In this document: piece by piece, positions 19,901 through 32,600 of the stretch
How positions within the stretch are numbered: the first letter of the stretch is position 1
Layout: each line of letters starts with the position of its first letter
NCBI RefSeq assembly: GCF_000524195.1
Contig: NW_020170402.1
Location: 806,540-852,990 of the forward strand
Direction of reading: 5' to 3'
Origin: Echinococcus granulosus
Taxonomy: Eukaryota > Platyhelminthes > Cestoda > Cyclophyllidea > Taeniidae
Length of the DNA stretch: 46,451 bases
Notes under the pieces: model-generated
Seen by the model: only the letters and a program-made list of their open reading frames with translations
Databases searched by the model: none
Told to the model about the DNA's origin: nothing
Translations under genes and position numbers: made by a program

Positions 19901-22900
19901 TTTCATTTCAAAACCTCCTCACTCTTGAGTGCCATCCGCGAAGTCCCTCGTGATCGCTCTTCCTCTCTGACCATTGCTGTCATTCACGTGAATTTTAATC
20001 ATCTGCGAGATAGTATCGAAGACTGTGCAGCAATTTGCCATTACCCAGGGCGGACTTTCGGCTTAAGTGATGGTCGTAGGTGTGGGTTACTCAGCCGTTC
20101 ACCTGGTCTATTCTCACCCTAATGCAACGTAAAAAGCAACCAGTCGTCTGTTAATGTGGATGGCTTAAAGCAATTTCACTGGAATTTTGTCTGCAGTTGC
20201 TTTAAGAACGCTTCTAAATAGACAACACCGGGCTTTGCTTCATTACTGACTCCATTTCGGAACTCGAAGTCGGGACATTTGTTAGATTTGGGTATTTGCT
20301 GGTCTCTCATTGTGGGTCTCCGAATTCAGCCATCAACGACCGGTAACTTTCTTCTGAATCCTTTGGGTTCAAAATCTACCCAAAAAGAACGGTAATTGTT
20401 GTTATCATTTTTGGGGTGGGCTCGCTCACTCCTGCCATCGTATCCGCTCCATCTTTAAGGCCGCAACAATTCTTGAGTCTAATAGATGACTTTATTATAA
20501 GATAATATGTAGACAAAATCGCTACTGACTGAAAAGATCAACGTTGTTAAAACGCACCATTTCCTTACACTGCAGGCTACACCTCAGCTCGACTCTACAA
20601 GTTCTTCGGTGGGCTACGCTGGAAGACCAACATCCTAATGACGGGCCTCTTCTGTCCTGGCCTTGTGATGAGTGTCTTTCTGGTGATCAACTTAGTTCTT
20701 ATCTCTCTTAACAGCTCTGCTGCCGTCTCATTTACCGCCATCCTCTCCATCCTTGCCATGTGGCTCCTGGTCTCCCTGCCTCTCTGTTTCTTTGGTGCCT
20801 TCTTTGGATTTAGGCAACAGGTGGGTCTCCTAAGTCTCTTTTTATCTGTTTGTTTGATTAAATTGTACTCCTTTTAGTTCTGAGGGGATTTATACCGATA
20901 CCGATGTTGATTAAAGAGAAGTAATGGGATGTAGACTTTTATGAATGTTTTTGCAACCGTACCGAATGATACCGGGTTAGGAGGACGTGAGGCATTACCA
21001 TACGATGTGATAGGAGCATACCTCTATTCTGAGTCAATGATACAACGTAGCTGTGATCAATTGGCTCCAGAAAACAGCTCTAGGGCGTAGGCATATGTGG
21101 ATAGAGGCATTCTAAATGGTGGTGATGAATGGGGACTGGATGTGTGAATAGCATCAGTAGCTTGGGGGCCTTTTTATCTGTGAATTGCCACCATATTGGT
21201 ATGAAGCGGTTGGAGACTAAAGGTATGAATATCTGTATTGCCGCTTCCCTACAAATGGGTGGAGTACCAACAAGTCTCAGTGCTGTGTTGTTGACGAAAC
21301 ATTGTAGCAGTGGAACTGCTTTTGAAGGCAAGCACTGCTAAACGACACCCCGGAAGATTTCTTTAAGGTGTTAGAGACTAAAGGAATCTTGATTGGGATA
21401 GTTTTTCGGTTTATTTGCGTTTAATATCGTCACAACGTATTTTTATGACCACTAACAGTTACGAAACCTCGTAGAGTCACTCGCTTTCGGTGATTTGTTT
21501 GATGTATTTTGCCATTTGTAAACTAACATTTTGGAAGCAGTAAGCCATTGCCATTTGGTGCTCACATCCGGACCATCAATAGGTAAGCCTTGTCATTCAG
21601 TTGATTGTCACATTACATTATGTATAGCTAGGCTGAGTGCATTGCGTCATCACTCAAGCCTCAGATGGCGAGTGTAAAGTGGCCACAGTGTCAGAGGAGA
21701 AAAGTTGTCTTCTCGAAATCTGATTGGTTCCTTTCAGGTCATCCGAGTGCCCACTCGGACTAACCAGATCCCAAGGCAGGTGCCTCCACAGGCTTGTTAC
21801 ACCCGCATTCTGCCGGCAATGCTGCTGACTGGTTTGCTGCCTTTCGGTTGTATCTTCGTGCAACTCTTCTTTATTTTCAACAGCATCTGGGGTCAGCAGC
21901 TCTTCTTCATGTTCGGCTTTCTGTTCCTCGTATTTGTGTTCTTCCTTGCCTGCATCGTTGAGATCACCATTCTCACTTGCTACTTCCAGCTCTGTGCTGA
22001 GGTTAGTCGTTATGTTGAGGTCTATCTGTTAGTGCCGTTATGAGGGTACTGCAGCACTCGAGTTATCTCTGAAAACCTTGAGGCATACGAGACTTGAGGT
22101 AGCTTTCCCATAACTCTACGATAAGACTGGGGGGCTAACGTTATCGTGGATGTTAATAAAAACTAATCACAGGCTCCTTGTACAAAAAAGTGTTTGATAA
22201 CAAAAATGGTTCAATGCGATTCGAGATGCTCAAACGAAAACGAGACTTATGAATTCACAAAACACATGAGGCAAAAAAGTTTAAGAGGCGGAAGCACCAA
22301 TAATTTTTTTAGCCTTCTCTGATACTAAACTTATGCACTGATAACAACCTTAACTAATGCCCAGGAAGCGCCTTCTTCATGGAAGGATTTGCCAGCGCGG
22401 CTGGACCATCCTAGGAAAGCTTGCTGTTCTGGCTAAGAGCGGGAAGCTAGTGGGTACTAACTTACAAATCGTTAGACCTCACGAGCAGTTATGCTTGTCA
22501 ATTCTACTGAAAAATTTGTTGTATGCACTCTTAAGACAGGTTATGTGTTTAGATTGTAGTGCCTCTTTTGGATTTTGTCCTGATTTCTTTCTCCCACGGC
22601 TTTCACTTTAATGCTCTGGCAAAACCTATTTGGGCTACCCTCACATTATCATGCTCATCGCCCGCTTTTTAAGAACGGTTATAAGCAGTTTTATTTATGA
22701 AACTGATTGTGAAGGTATTTAGATGGCTGCCTAAAGCTGATCTTTCAGTAGCTTCTCTGCTGTAAGCCCCAGCAGAATTATCCACCTGAACCTGGCTTCC
22801 TTGACACTACTTTAACTAGTAGATCTTTCTAGCCGCAAAATTTTCTTGAAACATTTGTATAAGCGGGGTATCTTTTGTGGGGGATAGTATATGTCTAGCA

Positions 22901-25900
22901 CATGCTCAAGCGGTTACGAGAGCTCTGTCCGGGCTACTCCTGCGAGTAAAATTAGCTCTCCTCTTAGCATTGGACTTTCTGAAACAAATAAGCAAAGTTA
23001 GGTGACTGAATAGCTGTCTCGGACTCCTTTTTCCAATAGATGAACCTCCACGGGGAAACTGTCTTCTCATTTTGCCGTTAACAAAATGGGTTTTGGCTGA
23101 CGAAGGATGTGGAAACTTAATCATGCTGATTGAGTTTGACAGTGATTTTCGTTCTAATCCCGAAAGTGAGCTATTCGATTTGGTATGAAAGTAGCTAAAT
23201 TGTCTCGGTTGCATTCTAGTGCGGCTTAAAAGTCTCCTAGTCAAAGGTAAATTGATGCAAGGGTACTTTGCTCTGCTCCGCGCTGATTGCACAGAACAGA
23301 GTGCGAACAACTGCAAATCTCCAGTATGTCGATTGCCAAAAAGATTTTCTTATGAATTCTTACTGGTAAAATCCATTCGCTGCACAGACACTCGGCTTTG
23401 TACGAACGCTCTGGTATGGCTGAAATTGTAGTTTTCACGATTTAGGAGGGAATCTGTTGGAGTGAAATGCTCCCAGCTGATATAGAGTTTTGCGGAAACG
23501 TGTTTTTCTCTTCTAAGAGGTAGGCCTGCGCAGTATAAATTCCTGGGCGTCTTTATGTTCGTCCTGCATCACTAAGATCATCATTCTCACGCCAAGTAGA
23601 ACTGAATTCCTCACCTGAGCTATCGTTGCAGCTTTAGCGTTCCTAAGTGATGTTTGGCACGATCCGTTTGGTTCCTTTCATAGTGGAACGCAAATTTGGA
23701 ATTCGTAAACTTATATGGGGGCAACACGTGAAAATATTACCAAGCACGGCTCAAAACGTGTTCAAAGTGGGAATGGGTGCATAGTGTGATTCTGTACCTT
23801 GCCTGTTGTTCTGCAACCAAAGAAGCGAAGCCTTTTTTCGGGTCCTGAAATTGGTTCTCTGTTCTGGGGTGGTTACTTGATCCCCCGTTGAATAGAAGGC
23901 GTTCAGTTGTACACTATATTTCACTGTTGTGCTATTTATTCCAAGGTTAAACGAAACACATTGTTTTTCTCTTTATCTTGATCCACCTTCCATCCGTGCC
24001 ATATCAGCTACTCTAGTATAGCACCATATGGCTGAAGTACATAGCTGTCGATAACCTGAGTCTTCAAAACGGGGTGGTAGGTACTTACGTATGCGCATGG
24101 TTATCAACTTTTTTCCCACTTTGAAAAGAATTACCGTTGGTGGTGGCGCTCCTTCTTGTCGGGTGGATCAACAGCAATCTATGTGTTAGGCTATGCGGTG
24201 CATTACTATCTGTTCAAGACGCAGTACAAGGGCTTTATCTCCGGTTTTCTATACCTCACCTGCACCACTCTCGTCTCTGGGCTCTTCTTCATCATGCTTG
24301 GTGAGTTAAATTCTCATTTACCTTCCCCCCCCCCCTTGAATTTGTTTTCTGATTTATGTTTCCACATTCATTTTTTTGCTTCCTTTCATCGTATTGAATC
24401 TGTCAATTCTTGGACATTATTTTATCCTATTCTCTGGAAGTTGATTTAGAAATAGGTGTGCTGATTCTTGTTTGACAATCTCTACCCTTTTTCTCTGGCT
24501 TGATGCTCATCATGCCCCTCGAATTAAAACCGTTTTCCTTCTTTTCTACCCTAGTCACCTATTTCATTCTTCCGTCAAATAATCCTGAAGGCCTCAAACG
24601 GAGTTGTGATCTTTGAAGCTATTCGTGAACCTTCTTGTGGGAGTTGGACAGACTAGTTATAAGTCTCAACGACTTTCTTTATTCCGTTAGCACTTGAGGA
24701 TGGTGGCAGCTGTGTTGCTAAATCTAAAAAGGCTGTAGCATATGCTTATCACTAATTAATACTCTAACTTTTCCATCGTTTCGATGGAACCTAGGTACTA
24801 CCTTGAGCTCTTTGTTGTGTGGCCATCTTTGCTTTGAAATCATAAGTAATTGAAGGCAGTCAAGCAGTTCAGCATAACGGATATGTGATTAAGCGGCTGT
24901 AATGTGCTACTTTCAGTGTCAAATTCTTCCACATTCCTACTTTTCTCTGCAGTACAAGTTGAATGGTGACATCACCTGTGCGATTTCGATACGTAATCGT
25001 CAGGCAGGAGGTTTTGACTGAGCTTTTTGCTTGCTGGGAGGATCTAAAACGGCTGTGGAGTCAAAGGTATCCATATTGATGCTTGCTGCTCTCGAATCTA
25101 GTCTAGCATTCATACTCAATCAGTTTCCTCTTCATCAATACATGGATTCTTCCGTTGTTCTGGAGGTAGACTTAGAACTACTTTCTTTTGGGTAATGCCT
25201 ATTCAAATTTCTTTTCCCTTACAGCTCCATAACTTGATAGCATAGATTGAGTAACAAAGTACATGCACTTAAACTGGCTCTCGACACTGTTTCAGTGGTA
25301 GCGAAGACGAAACCTGGGGTTGGTTAGTGATTAAGTGACTACGAAAGGCATTCCTCTATCTCCATTGTTCTAAAGGTAGCCTTCAAAGTACAGGCGCATT
25401 CGAAAATCAAGGATCTTTTTTCCACTTTACAAATCCACTAAATGACTTCATTGCTTTAACACTCGAGAATGGTGGGCAGACATCTGCGGTCTTCAAATCG
25501 AGGTGTTATGGTATACAGAGGCGCTTTTTGATGGGTGATTTTTGGCACCTTTCTTGGCTTTTAATCAGCTTTGGAGCTATGTTGAGGATACTGTTCAACC
25601 AATTGGTGTATTATGCGAAGTCTTTAGTAAAGCCAGCATACGTGTTAAAATTACCGCTGAAACTCAGTGATGATGGGTAGGAGGTGTTTTTACGCTTGGC
25701 TGTGCGTGAGTGGAGTAGCAGGCTTTGCTGTTTTAATTTGTTAATATGTGATCCCTGTGCCGTCTCCACTGTCTTGTCTCTCTGGCACCGCTTAATTACG
25801 AGCGGAAAGAGTCTTTGTATGTGGAAGAGTGAATTTTGCGGCGTTTTTATGCGTACCCGCATTTGGTACATCTCCAGCCGAGGCGCCTAATCACAATTTT

Positions 25901-26650
25901 AGGATGTGATAATTTAAGGAGTCGCCTCACCTGTCCCTATTCTACCTTATGTGAGACATTACGTTTTGTGGTTACTACCTCTTGTATCCTGTTCTTTGAA
26001 GAGGAAGGCCAGTAATTCGTGCTGACATGGCTGGGTTGCTTGGATCGGACCAAGGAGCTCTACTAGGTGACACTTAGGTTTCAAACATTCTGGTACTATT
26101 GTCTAATCAATGGTGAAGCTCTAATCTGCCAATGGTAGTGACTTTTGACTTCTCTGACCATGATTTGCTTTGCAGACCCTTTTAAAAGTACCACTAACGG
26201 TACCGATTTGGTGGGTTTTGATGTCCAAACTCTCACCGAGCACTATCTACTCCCCTCCTTGTATTAAGAGGAGTTGTTTTATAGCGCTATCACCGCCAGG
26301 CTTGTAGAACTCATAAGCTTGCGTCTTTCCAAACAACCCTATTGTCATTTTCAATTTGGTGGTAGTAAATTTTACCGATCAAATCCATTTCATTGTGGAA
26401 CTATCAACTCACCAGGCTCATGCTATCAGTGCGTCCTTGCTAGTACCTCAGCAATCACACGAGCAAGGCCACGTTTCAGTTGAAATCTAATAGTACCTTG
26501 GTGTGTGTGAGGTTGTGTGCTTTTCCTAGTTACGTAGGCAACTGCGCTCACAGCACTTGTTTTTTTTTAATCCACCTTTCAGGCAGCGTGGGCTTCCTCT
26601 CATGTTTCATCTTCACTCGTAAAATCTACCGCGTAGTCAAGGTTGACTAG
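16917..26650 (+). CDS. TM9SF2: TM9SF2/4-type nonaspanin (transmembrane 9 superfamily), complete, 641 aa
   Basis: Thirteen exons join in phase: 16917-17027, 17061-17128, 17163-17256, 17326-17453, 17488-17614, 17809-17927, 18771-18882, 18967-19155, 19559-19787, 20576-20820, 21738-22001, 24129-24300 and 26583-26650. The protein has a signal peptide (MMFLFAFVILLNVLNVKSVP), a lumenal domain with PANLGAKLFGE and paired Cys, then nine membrane helices with family hallmarks EEFGWKLVHGDVFRAPR, VPTRTNQIPRQVP, LLPFGCIFVQLFFI and YFQLCAE, and the terminal KVD Golgi-retention signal (KxD/E). Nonaspanins sort membrane proteins with Gly-rich helices in the Golgi/endosomes. Length (641) agrees with human TM9SF4 (642) and TM9SF2 (663); QEEFGWK and WKTN favour TM9SF2. 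Exon 3 ends AAG|GCAAGT, a GC-AG intron, required by phase. Introns 1, 2 and 4 are 33-34 nt, while the last two exceed 2 kb. ATGATG at the start leaves 16920 as an alternative start. Confidence 0.95.
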
Positions 26651-27519
26651 GCTGGCTTGGTACCACACCCGTGGTGGCAGTCGTTGCGGCGTTCAGTCTG
26701 TTGCTGTTGCACTGCTTTATTTCTAATCATTAGACCCCGTATTATCGTTAATACTTTTATTATTACTATTATTACCGGTAATACGTTTGAAGATGCGTCC
26801 CTTACTGAAAGGCAGAATCGTGCCTTGCTACTTTTGCCAACTGCGCTTCGAGGCGACGGTATTGTGTACAGTCCGTGAGCCGAATTTCTTTCGTTTGGAC
26901 CATAGTTGCGGGGTCGCTTATTTACTACTGGTGGGAATATGGCTTGTTAATTTTGTACGGGAAGCAGGTGGATTTCCGTGGGCAAAGGATGTCCTGATAT
27001 GCATGTGAAGTCTGTATTTTGTTTTGTATTCGTTCTTGAGTGTATTGATTAGCAATGAAATGTTTAACATTCTAATTACACTCCGTTAAGTCAGTTTGAG
27101 GAAGCTCGATCTGATTTCAGTATCGGTTCTTTGTGAAGTCGTCTTAATGGGGATATTCCAGAGTGGGGGTGTGGGGGAGGAGCCTAACAGTAAACTCTCC
27201 ATTAGACGTGGTGACTGTCGTTATGCGTACAGATTTACCGGACGTTTTGATGCCGGTAGATATTTTTCGGTACTGTTCTTCATTGCTGCGGTGGGTCGGT
27301 ATTTTATCTACCTGTATTTAACTATTCGGGTCATGCTGATGGATTCCCGGCTCTTCTGCGCGTCGTCAATGCCCGTTCTGCCATGCTACTTTGATTTATT
27401 ACGCCTTGGGGCGCTGCCGTGGTGGCGGAGGCAAGCAACTTCGATCCAAGAAAGCAACCAACCTGAGTCCTATGGTTGAATCCTGAACCATAATTTCACG
27501 GAGGAGGGACTCTCGTTGC
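26651..27519. other. 3' flank of the TM9SF gene, nothing recognised
   Basis: No AATAAA is seen in the first few hundred bases after the stop, so the poly(A) site is unknown. A 127-codon open frame at 27096-27479 has no ATG start context and no recognised domain, and is not treated as a gene. Confidence 0.4.
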
Positions 27520-27760
27520 GGACACGCGTCTGCTTTCGGTAGCTACCCCAATCCAGTATTCCCCAAGAATGCTATTTACAAGTAAGCGACACCAGAATTG
27601 AAGCAATTACGAGTGTCCATTATGGAGCTGTCCATGATAGCTGCATCAAGGCATTAGTTACGTGAACAGCACCTCCACGCCTCTACTAAATGAATGGAAG
27701 CCAAGCAGATAGATGGGTCGATAGATGGACAGACATCACTGAAATAAGAGCAGTGGCAAG
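27520..27760 (-). repeat. Dispersed composite repeat, isolated B segment
   Basis: The + strand reads GGTAGCTACCCCAATCCAGT and continues in register with the B segments at 15205-15430 and 35635-35850, including the GCTGCATCAAGG word. Given as minus because B on the + strand accompanies A on the minus strand in the other copies. No A core was found beside it. Confidence 0.55.
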
Positions 27761-29639
27761 GAGGAACAAGTCTAGGGTGTTAGCTCCATGGAATTATTTC
27801 GAAGCTCGCGATTGGCATGCGAGAAGCCCATGTTGTGAAGCCTCATTTAGCCTTGAAAGAAATGTGGTCAATGCATTTCTCATTCTCAAACGCAGTTCCC
27901 ATGTAGGACAAAGTTGTGGCCACAATGGGACTGCCGGGATGTATTGGTGAATTTGGGATCAAATACCTTCTCATGCGAAAGAAAATCAAGTGGTTGACGT
28001 TGTTGGTTCGTAAGGTTGTGTATAAAGTACTAGATACGATGTGATGAGCGAAGTGGGAAACTAACCAGAAGGGGATTCGCAGTGATTTAACGTGTTGTTC
28101 AGAGGTGTTTTGAACTTCTAAGGTACTTCAGTCTCTTCAAGTTGTATTTCAGTTCTGCGACACAAATTCCAGACCGTACTAGTTGCCTGTCAGATCTTCT
28201 ATGCGTTAGTGATGTGTTCTCCCACGGTATTCTAGCTTGCTGCGAATTCGGAGAAGACTCGGAACGCTATACCATAAATGCAACTCCCGAGCCAGAAGTA
28301 ATTGCGATTATGCCTTAAACAAGTGCAATTGTGGCGTAACGTGGATACATGAGCATGTTAACAACGGAGTAGTATAAAGTAGCTCACTGGATCCAAAGTA
28401 TTATGCATTAGTATTTTTAAAGAAAAAAAGAAAAATAGCATATCATTTGTCCAGGTGTGTACTTGGGCGTTATGTGTGTAAGAGCCAGGTCAAAAAATTT
28501 GCTCTATAAGTAAAATAAATCTAATTGTATTTAAAACTCGTCAGTGTAGATCTTTGTCACAAAGTGCCGCGACAGTTTCTTGGGATTCTCCCTTTTATCT
28601 ATAGTCCAGGGCGACTTTTTAAAATTGTGGGGCTGCGAGCACCTAGGAGGCCACGCTGTCACAGTAGTTTGTGGTTTTTAATCCTATTTCCAAGTGTTTA
28701 ACGGGATATATGCGGCGTTTTTTCTTCCCTGAATGGTGTTCTGTGGACCCCTTGATGTTTGGATATTTCTTCCTATGTTTGCATAACCAAGAGTTGTTGC
28801 AGATTTAACGAGCCATGATTGCCACTTTCTGCTGAGTTGATGTTTTGTTGACACTTTCGAAAGCATGCTAGTGATTTGAGAAAGAGTGTGTTGATTTTGG
28901 TATGTCCTGTCTCGGACAGTGCTCTCTTCGTATTATGATACAATTTGGTCTTGATATTTTCTACATATATCAAGGTGAGTGGACTCGCCTGTCATAGAAG
29001 CCTTCTTAATGCAAAAAAGTATTCTATTCTTGGAATATCACTAAGTATTTTAATTACAAGCGCCACTTCACGATTTTTGTTTTGTCAAGCTCGTCAACTA
29101 CCTCCAATTACAATAAGTGAGAAGCACAGGTGTGTGCTACTGAGTCATCTTCTTAGGACCTGTTGCCCTTTCTTCTCAGGTGCACCACCTTGTTACTTCT
29201 ACCTAAAAAATGGTTAATATATGTGCAAGTTTATGATGACTGTCACTCCTCAATTCATGCTTCCCTGTTTTATTCGTGTGTCTTAGTATTGCACACAGAG
29301 TACCTGATGAGGTCAGTCTTCTTTAAGGTTTCATTGGGGTTTTCATGTTGCCATACCATCCACTATTCACGCATGTCGTATCATTTCTTTTCTTGGTCCT
29401 CTAATAGCATTTTTAATGAAATCTGGCTCAAGCGTGACGCTGAAATGTATCCAACCCTTTTGCACCTTGTTCATTTGTGTTTCTAGCATTGTAGAATTTC
29501 GTGTTATCTCAATGTATTTCTGATTTCAAAAGTCCAGATCTATTTTGGTTAAGTCATCCTTCAACATACCGAAATCATTTCTATTTGCTCTTCCCACTCC
29601 CCCCATCACGCGGCTCATTTATCCCACTCCATCCTTATT
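27761..29639. other. Intergenic, no gene seen
   Basis: Short open frames on both strands (60-110 codons) lack splice context and recognisable motifs. From about 29570 the + strand becomes pyrimidine-rich, leading into the acceptor before SCYL1. Confidence 0.4.
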
Positions 29640-29662
29640 AACGCTACTTAATTCCACTTCAG
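29640..29662 (+). other. 3' splice site 6 nt upstream of the SCYL1 ATG (possible spliced-leader acceptor)
   Basis: A pyrimidine-rich tract ends in CACTTCAG at 29662, and the ATG follows at 29669. As with the site at 1701, the tiny gap to the start codon suits trans-splicing of a leader or a 5' UTR intron. Confidence 0.5.
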
Positions 29663-29668
29663 TAGACA

Positions 29669-32600
29669 ATGTGGATATTCTCGGGTAAGACCTCGGAGAG
29701 CATTACCTCGGCCTCCACCCTTGGCTCCGTTCTGGGCTCTTACGGGTCTGACGATTCCCTCGCCTCCTACACCCTCCTCCCACCCTCAGCTGAGGAGCTT
29801 CTCCCTGGTCCCTTCGATCTTCACTGGCTGCGTCAGTCCGCCATCTCTCAGCGCAAATCCAGCGATCGTGTCACCATCTTCTCTTGCCTCCGCCTCCCCT
29901 CTTCCGACTCCGCTGCCGCTACCGCCGTCCTCTCCCAGGCCGTGAAGAGGATGAAAACCCTACGTCATCCCAACATCCTCAACTGGCTAGCGGGAACCGA
30001 GCAACTCAAAGCCCCATTTCACATCATCACGGAGGAGGTTCGTCCTCTGTTAGAGTACATCCGCGAACAGGCCGACAGTAGCAGCAATTTTGCTTTCCTT
30101 GCCTCCTGGGGCATTTATCAGGTGACTCGGGCCCTGGGCTTTCTTAATGATGACTGTCACCTCTCGCATAACGCGGTCTGTGCCGCTGCTGTCTACGTAA
30201 ATCGCTCTAGTGAGTGGAAGTTGGGAAGGTTGGATTACGTCACTCCATTAAATGAAGCTGGTGAACAGAAGTTGAACATCTATCGACCAGGTAGGTAGGA
30301 TCTGATAGTATATAGAATGACGGGTTAGTCCTAAGAAGAGGTGAGCTTTTCTTTCTTTCACAGCCGCCTATTGTCCACCTAGTGGCCACTGCATTGACGC
30401 CTGGGGATTAGCTTGCCTTATCTGGGAAATTTTCAACCCCGAGCCGTTGATAGAGGCCAGTCAGTTGGGCGCGAAGGCGAGTCTGGAGCGTCTACCGCGG
30501 CCTCTGGTGGCACCCTATCGGCGCCTTTTGGCAACGCGAACTCCTTTGGTTGCCTCGCGTGCTCGCTCGCCATTTAATGCCTTTCTGAAGGTGGGATTCT
30601 TCCATAATGACTACATCGATACACTCCTCTTTCTAGAGGAAATTCAGTTGAAAGACAAGGAGGAGAAGGCGCAGTTTTTGGGGAAACTGGGAGAGCGAGC
30701 TGTGGGACTGTTTCCAGATGATATCTGTCGCTACAAGGTAAGCAAAATTCCCCATTTCTTTCCTATCTTCTTTTTTAATGATTGAGGAGAAGGGAGAGTG
30801 TATTAGTTACGTGGATTTGTTATTTGATCCCAAGTCATCTGTTAAGGCTGGAATGACGGTTATTGCCGACTAAACTTGAAAAAGAGGCATGGAACAGCCA
30901 ATGATTAACGGGTGCTGGCCGATCTACCACTTGAAACGCCTGCTCGTGTGCACTTTCAACCATATGGGGCACAGTATACAGTTTGTATGTTGTTTACGCG
31001 GTGCTCAATTAATGACTTTACCATTTCTATCAGCTCCCGGACCTCAATTTGACATACCTCTTGATTGTATCGACTGTATTACGACTTGAATCCGTGGAAG
31101 GTGTGGGCGCAGCCAGGCTACCCAGTCTTCTCTTAATCGTATAATCGCAACTTTTACCATGAGAGACGTAAAAAGGAAGTTTTACCTGTTTCAGATCCTG
31201 CCCCATCTGGTTAATAGCCTCCAATTTGGTTCCACAGGCGTGGAGGCGCTAGTCCCAGTGCTCGAGTTAGCCCACCTCCTGCCGTCTGAGGACTTCGAGG
31301 TAGTGGTGGTGCCAGGTTTGGTGCGTCTCTTTGCTGCACCCGATCGCTCTACTCGTGTTCGCCTGCTCGACCAGTTGCCGCGTTTCGTAGACAAGCTGCC
31401 GCAGGCTCTAGTGGAAACGCAGATCTTCGGACCCGTCTCCGCGGGTTTCACTGACGCCAACCCGCTTGTGCGGGAGGCCACCATACGCGCCATGGTGCAT
31501 CTGGCGCCCTCCTTGCCACCGAAAATACTTAATGATGCTCTGGTGAAGCATTTGACTCAGCTGGAAGTAAGTGAAATGGGCTGAGAGAAGGCCTTTCTGA
31601 CAACCTACTTTTGTTGCGTAGTGGTGTCGTTAGCTTGCAGTAGGAGTGGTTCGGAGAAGCGAAGGATATCCAATTGCTAAAGTTGGTTTCTGTTAAAGGA
31701 ATTGCTTTCTTCCACTCTATTAATTCTGATTTTCTTAAAAACGCCTCCACGCACCGAGAAATTAGGTTGGTGTTGCAACTGTATGCTGCTTTTAAAGATT
31801 GATTCGGCTGTAAATTACCAATACAATCTATTGAATTAAATGCAAAGGATCTGTGAAATGTCCCTTCTATTTACAGTTCAAAGATGAGCAGGGCGGCATC
31901 CGCACCAACGCAACAATATGCCTTGCCAAATTGGCAAGTCGTCTGGACCCTAGGGTGCGTCGTGGTCCCCTACTGAACGCCTTCCTCCGCGCCACCCGTG
32001 ACCCCTTTCCACCCAGCCGTCAGGCCGCTGTTACAGGTCTAGCCGCTTGTCAAGTAATTGACAGTGACAGTGTTACTGGGCTTACTCATCCCGGTTTTCC
32101 TTATGATGGTCATCCTACCTCCACCTTCAGGCATTCTTCTCGGCTCAGGAGTTGGCTGGAAAGGTAATCCCCTGTCTCTCGTTCGTGGCTGTAGATACGG
32201 ACAAGGACATTCGGGATACGGCACTCAAGGCGCTGCATGGAATGGTCGAACGCTTGGAGAAGGTTTGTCCACCTTGAGTAAACTGTTATGCTTGATGCTC
32301 AAATGCAATGCTCACTTAGAAAGGTAACACATAAGTCGCGGAACACAAATATTCGCCCCCCTCTTAATGATTCTTCCCCACCCCTCAGGCTTTTCTCTGC
32401 TGGCGTTGAGAAGCTACACCGTGGATAGTAGAACTCCGTATAACAAGGTCCAATAGGACCTCAACCCTGCATAGTAGTTACACATTTCAATCACCAATAC
32501 TTCTTCATCACCGACGTTACCACCCTGAGCTCATAACCTGAATGTTGAGATTCCTTAAATTGATCCCTATATATTTATTCTTTTGGTGAAAATGCAGAAT

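Noticed and set aside
22357..22611. 84-codon open frame inside a TM9SF intron
   Set aside because: It is not needed by the TM9SF frame, has no family match and does not have good splice signals.
27096..27479. 127-codon open frame on the + strand
   Set aside because: No ATG context, no splice sites and no recognisable domain, and other readings of the region are equally uninformative.
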